From assembly GCA_049512335.1 (NCBI GenBank), contig JBEKXE010000021.1, positions 1 through 41,244 of the forward strand: a stretch of DNA of 41,244 bases, written 5' to 3'. The position numbers and the translations under genes were made by a program. The notes beneath the pieces are model-generated. The model was not told the origin of the DNA. It ran no database searches and worked only from the letters and a program-made list of their open reading frames with translations. This stretch comes from Lustribacter sp049512335 (GTDB taxonomy: Bacteria > Vulcanimicrobiota > Vulcanimicrobiia > Vulcanimicrobiales > Vulcanimicrobiaceae). Shown one piece after another: positions 36,101 through 41,244 of this stretch; position 1 is the first letter of the stretch; every line of letters begins with the position of its first letter.

Positions 36101-37618
36101 CTACATTTTCGGGAACGGCAAGCGATCGCGGTACTTGGCCACCATGCCGTCACGCGTCGCGCGCGGGATGCGATTGACGGGCGGGAATTTATCCCGCCAC
36201 TGCCACGGACGGACCGCATAGAAGATCGCGCGCGAGTTCGTGTGCGGACCGTGCGCTTGCATGTCCGGCGGCATTCGTGGATCGAGCGGCGTCGCCCAGG
36301 CATTCGGAACGAGGTGGATGTCGCCGATGGGATCGACCCGCGTCGTCATCGCCCATACGACCTCGGTCATGTTCGACGGATCGATGTCGTCGTCGACGAT
36401 GACGACGAAGCGGCCGTTGCGCGCGACGGCGTTGCAGCCGAGCGTCGCCATGCCGACTTGCTGCGCGTGACCCGCGTAGCGCTGTTCGATCGCGACGACC
36501 ACGAAGAACGAGTTGTGGACGAAAACGCCCTTGATTCCGGGAACGCCGGCGCCTTCGAGCTGCTCCCAGAGCACGCCGCCGTCGAAACGAACGGAATGAT
36601 GCGGCGCACCGGGCCATTGCGGCGCCATGTTGAGCAGAATCGGATCGTTGCGATGATAGAGCGCTTTGACGCGAATCACCGGTTGTTCGTTGCCGGTACT
36701 GTCTTCGTCAACCGCATAGTAGCCCGGCCACTCTCCGAACGGTCCTTCGGTGTGCGTCTGCTCGCTCGGCGGCGGAATCTCGCCTTCGATCGCGACTTCA
36801 GCGTGCGCGGGAATCGGGAGTCCGGTGACCGGGCCGGCGATGACGTCGAGCGGATGGCCGAGCATGCCGCCGACGCGGTCGAGTTCCGGCACGCCGAATG
36901 CAAACTTCGTGTAGGCGAAGGTAAAGACGAGCGGATCGCCGCCGAACGTCGCGACGACGGGGCACGCTTTGCCGGCTTTCCAGTACCGTTCGGCAATCAA
37001 GCGTCCTTGTTGGCCGGGGCTCATCCACAGTCCGAGCAGATCGGATCCGTGGACCTGGATCCGATACGTCCCCATGTTGACGAAGCCGCTTTCGGGGTCG
37101 CGATTGATCACGGTGTCGCCGGTGCCGATATAGCGGCCACCGTCGAGCGCATGCGCGCGCAGCACCGGGAGCCTGAGCAAGTCGATTTGGCCGCCGGTGA
37201 AGACGTTTTCCAGCACGGGCCCGCTCGCGACGACGCGCGGCGGAATCGGCGGACTCGTCTTCATGCGGTTCGCGGCGAAACGAACCATGTCCATCTTGGG
37301 GGTATCGGGCGGAAACCCCAACGCCAACGCCATGCGGACGCGCGAGCCGGTCGGCAAGCTGAGCACGCGATAGCCGCTCGGGTATCCGGGAATATCGTCG
37401 AACAGCATTCCCGGCGGCTCGGGAATCAGTTCCGAAACGGTCTCGGTCAGCGCGCCGATTTCGAGATCCCAGTGCGCGTTGCGAATGGTAGTGATCTCGC
37501 CCGCGGCTTCGCACTTCCGGAGAAACGAACGTAGCCCATCGTAGGGAAAACCGTCCCGGCCGGACGCGGACGGCGTTTCATGCAGTACGTTCGTCAACGG
37601 AAACCCTCGCGGTGGCAC
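36101..37618 (-). CDS. UbiD-family prenylated-FMN-dependent (de)carboxylase
   Basis: A 505-aa enzyme. The residues used by UbiD/Fdc enzymes are visible: R186 in MGTYRIQVHG, and E291 and E296 in EGPFGEWPGY, with the usual spacing. NMAPQWPGAPHHS and the C-terminal DDDIDP segment are also typical. It should decarboxylate, or reversibly carboxylate, an aromatic or unsaturated acid using prenyl-FMN made by a UbiX partner, which is not in the window. The start may be GTG 37618 or TTG 37597; the latter has GAGGG 6 bases before it. It is the first gene of the hydroxylase operon and lies behind a palindromic operator-like site. Confidence 0.93.
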   Translation of the reverse strand: MPPRGFPLTNVLHETPSASGRDGFPYDGLRSFLRKCEAAGEITTIRNAHWDLEIGALTETVSELIPEPPGMLFDDIPGYPSGYRVLSLPTGSRVRMALALGFPPDTPKMDMVRFAANRMKTSPPIPPRVVASGPVLENVFTGGQIDLLRLPVLRAHALDGGRYIGTGDTVINRDPESGFVNMGTYRIQVHGSDLLGLWMSPGQQGRLIAERYWKAGKACPVVATFGGDPLVFTFAYTKFAFGVPELDRVGGMLGHPLDVIAGPVTGLPIPAHAEVAIEGEIPPPSEQTHTEGPFGEWPGYYAVDEDSTGNEQPVIRVKALYHRNDPILLNMAPQWPGAPHHSVRFDGGVLWEQLEGAGVPGIKGVFVHNSFFVVVAIEQRYAGHAQQVGMATLGCNAVARNGRFVVIVDDDIDPSNMTEVVWAMTTRVDPIGDIHLVPNAWATPLDPRMPPDMQAHGPHTNSRAIFYAVRPWQWRDKFPPVNRIPRATRDGMVAKYRDRLPFPKM

Positions 37619-37628
37619 TTTCAGGTGT

Positions 37629-37645
37629 AGTTGCGTTTGACAACT
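37629..37645. promoter_or_regulatory. Operator-like palindrome, site 1 (AGTTG-N7-CAACT)
   Basis: AGTTGCGTTTGACAACT lies in the 41-base gap between the divergent UbiD and binding-protein genes. Its 15-base core (37630-37644) matches site 2 at 41167-41181 in 13 of 15 positions, and the flanking CAGGT...AGTTG is also shared. A common regulator is likely. Confidence 0.6.
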
Positions 37646-37659
37646 AATCAGCTTATCCT

Positions 37660-38634
37660 ATGAGCATGGACATTACGATCGGCACGTCTTTCCGGCGCAT
37701 CCTCGCCCCGCTCGTTCTGGCGGCAGCGCTGGCTTCGGCCGGTGCGGCAAACGCGCAGTCTTCGCTGGCCCCGATTCGCATCGGCACGGCCTCGAGCGAT
37801 CTGGGGGCACAAGTCTACTACGCCGACGACCTGGGCTTTTTTCGCAATGCCGGCTTACAAGCGACGATATCGCCGATATCGGGCGGCCCCACCATCATGG
37901 CGGCGGTTGCTTCGGGCGACCTCGACATCGGCTGGGGCAACGCGATCGACGCGACCGTTGCGCACCAGCGCGGTATTCCCATCACGATCATCGCTACGGC
38001 GACCATTGAAGATCAAAGCGATCCCGGCACCGGCATCCTGGCCGTCACCAACGCGTCGGGTCTAAAGAGTGCGAAGGACCTCGACGGAAAGACCATTGCC
38101 CTGCTGTCGCTGCGCAATTTCACCGAACTCGCGACGCGGAATTGGGTCGACAAGAACGGCGGGGACGCCAAGACCGTGCACTTCGTCGAGATGCCGTACA
38201 GCGAGATGCCTGCTGCGCTGCAGGCCGGCCGCATCGATGCTGCCGTTCTCGATAATACGGCCGATCCGACGCTGGGCAAGCCGGGCGATCCGCTGCACGT
38301 GCTTTCGGCAGTGTTCTTCACGGTTGCGCCACGTTTGGAAGGTGCAGTCTGGTACTCGACGACGACGTGGGTGGCGGCGCATCGCCAACAAGCCAAGGCG
38401 TTTGTTGCGGTGATGAAGCAAACCGCGCTTTGGGCCAATGCCCATCATGACGATTCGGCCACGATTCTGGCGGCGCATATCTCGCGCACGGTCGACCAAA
38501 TCAGAGGATCGAAGCGCGTCATCTACGGCACCGACATCTCACCCGCGCTCGTGCAGCCCGAACTTGACCTCGCGTTCAAGTACGGTCTGCTTTCGCAGCC
38601 GGTGCAGGCGCTGGAGATGATCACCAACCCCTAG
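37660..38634 (+). CDS. NMT1/SsuA-like periplasmic binding protein
   Basis: A 324-aa secreted protein; the signal peptide ends near ANAQ (about residue 33). The mature part has IRIGTASSDLGAQVYYADDL, GFFRNAGLQATISP, HFVEMPYSEM and RIDAAVLDNT, the shared pattern. It is alone on the plus strand, divergent from the UbiD operon across the operator-like site 1, and converges on the M24/Rieske operon with a shared CTAG stop. An alternative start is ATG 37666. This layout puts it under the same control as the UbiD operon. Confidence 0.87.
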   Translation: MSMDITIGTSFRRILAPLVLAAALASAGAANAQSSLAPIRIGTASSDLGAQVYYADDLGFFRNAGLQATISPISGGPTIMAAVASGDLDIGWGNAIDATVAHQRGIPITIIATATIEDQSDPGTGILAVTNASGLKSAKDLDGKTIALLSLRNFTELATRNWVDKNGGDAKTVHFVEMPYSEMPAALQAGRIDAAVLDNTADPTLGKPGDPLHVLSAVFFTVAPRLEGAVWYSTTTWVAAHRQQAKAFVAVMKQTALWANAHHDDSATILAAHISRTVDQIRGSKRVIYGTDISPALVQPELDLAFKYGLLSQPVQALEMITNP

Positions 38635-39881
38635 CGCCGGCGCATGCGGGTAGGCACGTCGTTGTACTCCTCGGCGCCGGTCGCCGTTACGAGCACAACG
38701 CCGCCGATGTTCACGCGCTGCATTCCGACGCAAGCGTTCGGCTCGAGCTCGAGCGTCATCCCCGGGAGCAGGACGAGATCGCCGCGGCGGATGCCCGCGG
38801 TGATGCGTCCTTCCGTGCGTTCTTCGCGCGTGCCCGCGAGCTGCTCGCGATTGATCGGCGTGAAGCCGGTTGCACCGAACGTTAGCGTATGGACGAGTGG
38901 TGTCTTGCTCCAGGCGCCGGCCGCACGCAAGGGCGCCTCCATGGCGTGCACGACCGACGCGAAGGTAACGCCGGGGCGCACTGCCGCTACGCCGGCTTCA
39001 TACGCGCGGCGCGCGACGTCGGCGCAGGTCGAAAGTACGTCGTCGATCGGATCGAGCGCGACCGACATCTGCACCTGGGCTTCCTGACCCCCGTACACCG
39101 TGTGAATCTCGGCCTGCACGACGTCGCCGGCTTGCAACGTTCGCGGAGGCTCGGCGCGTAGGGCCCAGCGGGGCGCACCCCAGCCGATGTTGTCGCGGCC
39201 CGATTGCAAGCTCATGTTCGGATAGCGCGTCTCGCAGCCCCAGCGATAGATTTCGCTCATGATCGCCGCATACACGGCAGCCTCGTTCTCGCCCGGAACG
39301 CAGGCCTCGATCATCGCCAGCGAGGCCTGCTCGCTCACGTGGGCCGCGAATTTGAGCAATGCGAGCTCTTCGTCGCTCTTGACGAGCATGAAGTCAGTGA
39401 ACGCTTGGGTGAAGTCGACTAGCTCGATCGTGCCGAGCGCTTCGGTGAGATGGCGGTGAAAGCCGTAGGGTAGAAGACCTTCCATCTCGCCCGGCGCGGT
39501 CGGGCCGAAGCCGACCACACCGACGCGGCCGCCGGCCGGCGTGACCTCCCTGATCGCAGCGCCCGTCGACGCGCCGCCGCCCGCGAGCCGGTAGTCGCGG
39601 GCCCAGAGCGGAATGCCGCGTCGTTCGCTCTCGAACGCACGCGACAAACGTGACGCAGAAAACGTCAGCACGATCGCGTCCCGGTCGCGCGGCAGCACGA
39701 CGACGGAATCGAGGAAGTCATCGATCAGGTACGATTCCAAGCGTTCGCGGCCATTGAAGCTTCCGACGACGATCGTGTCGATCGCACGGTCGCGCATGAA
39801 CGCACGCAAGCCGTTCCAGCGCCGGTCGCGCTCCGCGAGCGTAAGAACCGGACCCGGCTTGGGCAGCGTTCGCGCCGTCAT
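38631..39881 (-). CDS. Degenerate M24-fold protein (predicted non-metallopeptidase)
   Basis: A 416-aa protein with a creatinase-like N-terminal domain (about 20-165) and an M24 pita-bread domain (about 170-405). Aligned with aminopeptidase P metal ligands, the first aspartate is E258, the second is Q269, H331 and E380 are kept, and the last glutamate is G393. With three of five ligands changed, a two-metal peptidase is unlikely. Creatinase shows the fold can hydrolyse C-N bonds without metal. The ATG overlaps the stop of the Rieske oxygenase (ATGA at 39878-39881), so the two are made together and may act on successive intermediates. Confidence 0.82.
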   Translation of the reverse strand: MTARTLPKPGPVLTLAERDRRWNGLRAFMRDRAIDTIVVGSFNGRERLESYLIDDFLDSVVVLPRDRDAIVLTFSASRLSRAFESERRGIPLWARDYRLAGGGASTGAAIREVTPAGGRVGVVGFGPTAPGEMEGLLPYGFHRHLTEALGTIELVDFTQAFTDFMLVKSDEELALLKFAAHVSEQASLAMIEACVPGENEAAVYAAIMSEIYRWGCETRYPNMSLQSGRDNIGWGAPRWALRAEPPRTLQAGDVVQAEIHTVYGGQEAQVQMSVALDPIDDVLSTCADVARRAYEAGVAAVRPGVTFASVVHAMEAPLRAAGAWSKTPLVHTLTFGATGFTPINREQLAGTREERTEGRITAGIRRGDLVLLPGMTLELEPNACVGMQRVNIGGVVLVTATGAEEYNDVPTRMRRR

Positions 39882-41161
39882 TGCCGCCGGTGGAGGGCCT
39901 CGAGTTGCACCTCGATCTCCACGAAGGGCCGCACGTCGACCACCGGTGCGGGCGTCGCGCTCGGGACGTTCGTCCGCTCGAGGCCGCCGTCGCTCAAGCT
40001 CCAGGCCCGCGGAATAAGGTCGGAACTCCGCGCCCAGCTCGTGAGCGGTTCGTTCCGCTGCAACGCGATCAGCTCGCGATGCCAGGCTTTGCGGATGGCG
40101 ACCACCCCGGCGTCGCCGCGGCCGAGCCGCTCGTTACGGCGATCGACGACATCGCCCTGACCGACTTGCGCGAGATCGTCCTGCAGACGGACCAGGTCGA
40201 CCCGGTCGAGGTCGATCTCCGCCAGGGTCGTCCGTCCGTCGAGTATCGCGTCACACACGTCCTGGTGGCGCAGATCGATCGTCTTGCGCCGCGCTTGGCG
40301 GCGCGCGTGAATGCGATCTGCCGCTTCCCCGACAGCCGGCACGCGATGAATGCTGAATTGCATGTGCCGCCGGTCGTCGATCGGGGTCCACCAAAACACC
40401 GACTCCTGCCAGCCGATCTCCGAATCGGTCGGCAGCGCGGTCATGTAGAAGACGTTGGGCATGCCGAACTGCTGGACGCGCTTGGCGCCGTCCGAGCGCT
40501 CGTACGAATAGGATACGCCCCACGCAGACGGGTTGGCCTCAAGCCGCAGCCCGTCGCCGATGCCGGCGAACGACGCGCGATTGTCCGCATGCACGAACGC
40601 CACATGGCTCATGTCGAGCGCGTTTTCGAGATTCTGAAAATAGTTGCAGGCGCGCGAATAGGAATCGACTTCGATGAAACCTTCGGACCACTCGAATTCG
40701 GGAAGCAGCGGAAACGCCGGCGGCTCTCCCTCCCCGAGATAGGCGAAGATGAGACCGAGGTACTCGCGGACCGGATACGACCGGACACCCACCTTTTCGG
40801 AGAAGCCGTCGCCTTCCGCCGGTTGCTCGAGGCAGGCACCGTTTCCGCCGAATTTCCACCCATGATAGAAACAGCGGATGGCATCGCCCTCGACCCGTCC
40901 GATCGAGAGCTGCGCCATGCGGTGCGGGCAGCGCGGATCGAGCAAGGACACCTCCCCACTCGTACCGCGGAAGATCACGAACGATTGCGACATGATCTGC
41001 AACGGGCGCGGTATGCCGGGAACGAGATCGACGCTATGATAGACCGGTTGCCAGAAGCATCGCAGGTAGCGTCCGGCTAACGTTCCGGGCGCCGTTTGGA
41101 CGTACACCTGGTCTCGCAGCGTGAAGGGCTCGTCGACCGTCAGCATGAGTTTCTCACCCAC
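39878..41161 (-). CDS. Rieske non-heme iron oxygenase, terminal oxygenase subunit
   Basis: A protein of 427 aa from GTG 41161, or 422 aa from ATG 41146; the ATG has GGTGAG about 6 bases upstream and looks better. In the long numbering the Rieske site is C78-x-H80 and C97-x2-H100, and the mononuclear iron site is D183, H186 and H191 (NALDMSHVAFVH). The C-terminal part is arginine-rich (HARRQARRKT) and has a long tail. It is only distantly like the Rieske protein at 2719-3924. It should hydroxylate or demethylate an aromatic acid with electrons from a reductase not encoded here. It is first in an operon with the degenerate M24 protein, behind operator-like site 2. Confidence 0.92.
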   Translation of the reverse strand: MGEKLMLTVDEPFTLRDQVYVQTAPGTLAGRYLRCFWQPVYHSVDLVPGIPRPLQIMSQSFVIFRGTSGEVSLLDPRCPHRMAQLSIGRVEGDAIRCFYHGWKFGGNGACLEQPAEGDGFSEKVGVRSYPVREYLGLIFAYLGEGEPPAFPLLPEFEWSEGFIEVDSYSRACNYFQNLENALDMSHVAFVHADNRASFAGIGDGLRLEANPSAWGVSYSYERSDGAKRVQQFGMPNVFYMTALPTDSEIGWQESVFWWTPIDDRRHMQFSIHRVPAVGEAADRIHARRQARRKTIDLRHQDVCDAILDGRTTLAEIDLDRVDLVRLQDDLAQVGQGDVVDRRNERLGRGDAGVVAIRKAWHRELIALQRNEPLTSWARSSDLIPRAWSLSDGGLERTNVPSATPAPVVDVRPFVEIEVQLEALHRRQ

Positions 41162-41165
41162 AGGT

Positions 41166-41185
41166 AGTTGTTTTTGACAACAACT
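41166..41185. promoter_or_regulatory. Operator-like palindrome, site 2
   Basis: AGTTGTTTTTGACAACAACT lies just upstream of the minus-strand Rieske gene. Its core GTTGTTTTTGACAAC (41167-41181) differs from site 1 at two of 15 bases, and it has the same orientation and a similar distance to the downstream minus-strand gene. The remaining bases to the window end show no other feature. Confidence 0.6.
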
Positions 41186-41244
41186 CTGTTTGGCGGTAGG
41201 ACGCGGCCAATCCTTGCCCCAAGTTTACGCGGATGCCGTCCAAG

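Noticed and set aside
37637..37659. TTGACA at 37637-37642 with TATCCT at 37654-37659 as a promoter for the plus-strand binding protein.
   Set aside because: The spacing is 11 bases rather than about 17, and the start codon follows at once. The TTGACA is better explained as part of the palindromic site.

Overview
The window is a GC-rich bacterial chromosome segment, densely packed, with many GTG starts and many 4-base stop/start overlaps (ATGA, GTGA). It mixes housekeeping genes with blocks of catabolic genes. An LptC/OstA-type protein next to mreB implies an outer membrane. The complete F1Fo operon carries two b-type subunits, and its c subunit has a GDG signature in helix 1. I infer a deep-branching diderm such as Eremiobacterota/WPS-2. 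That placement is inference only: there is no rRNA gene or other marker in the window to settle it. No tRNA, rRNA, insertion sequence, CRISPR array or phage gene was seen, and no stretch over 300 bases lacks a gene.

Layout. (1) 59-658 is a small methyltransferase. (2) 662-3924, minus strand, is an operon of a Rieske oxygenase and two periplasmic binding proteins. (3) 4047-6699 holds dCMP deaminase, a polyprenyl-phosphate GlcNAc-1-P transferase and UDP-GlcNAc 2-epimerase, each overlapping the next. (4) 6746-14158 is the full ATP synthase operon (I, a, c, b, b', delta, alpha, gamma, beta, epsilon). It runs without a gap into an FAH-family hydrolase and a D-2-hydroxyacid dehydrogenase (to 15881). 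(5) 15878-23122 holds an EamA exporter, a LacI-family regulator, and an operon of an M24-fold protein, 2-oxoacid dehydrogenase E1alpha and E1beta, a beta-hydroxyacid dehydrogenase and E2. Two matches to the LacI-family operator consensus flank the regulator gene. (6) 23148-28740 holds an MFS transporter, a newly noticed 44-aa membrane ORF coupled to murA, a binding protein, mreB and an LptC-like protein. (7) 28748-41161 is a large catabolic block. It contains a binding protein and AAA ATPase on the plus strand. On the minus strand are UbiD decarboxylase, a three-subunit molybdenum hydroxylase, a binding protein and a bicupin dioxygenase. Then come a plus-strand binding protein and a minus-strand Rieske oxygenase with a degenerate M24 protein.

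The main candidate for a new system is region 7. It combines UbiD, a xanthine-dehydrogenase-type hydroxylase, a bicupin, a Rieske oxygenase and an M24-fold protein that has lost metal ligands. Each transcription unit has its own NMT1-like binding protein, but no ABC permease or ATPase gene is present. Two near-identical GTTG...CAAC palindromes sit at the promoters of its two minus-strand operons. This looks like a multistep pathway for an aromatic or N-heteroaromatic acid; the substrate cannot be named from sequence alone. Other points worth checking are an mreB with no canonical start codon, the paired LacI operators, two M24 proteins with altered metal ligands, and catabolic genes attached to the ATP synthase operon.
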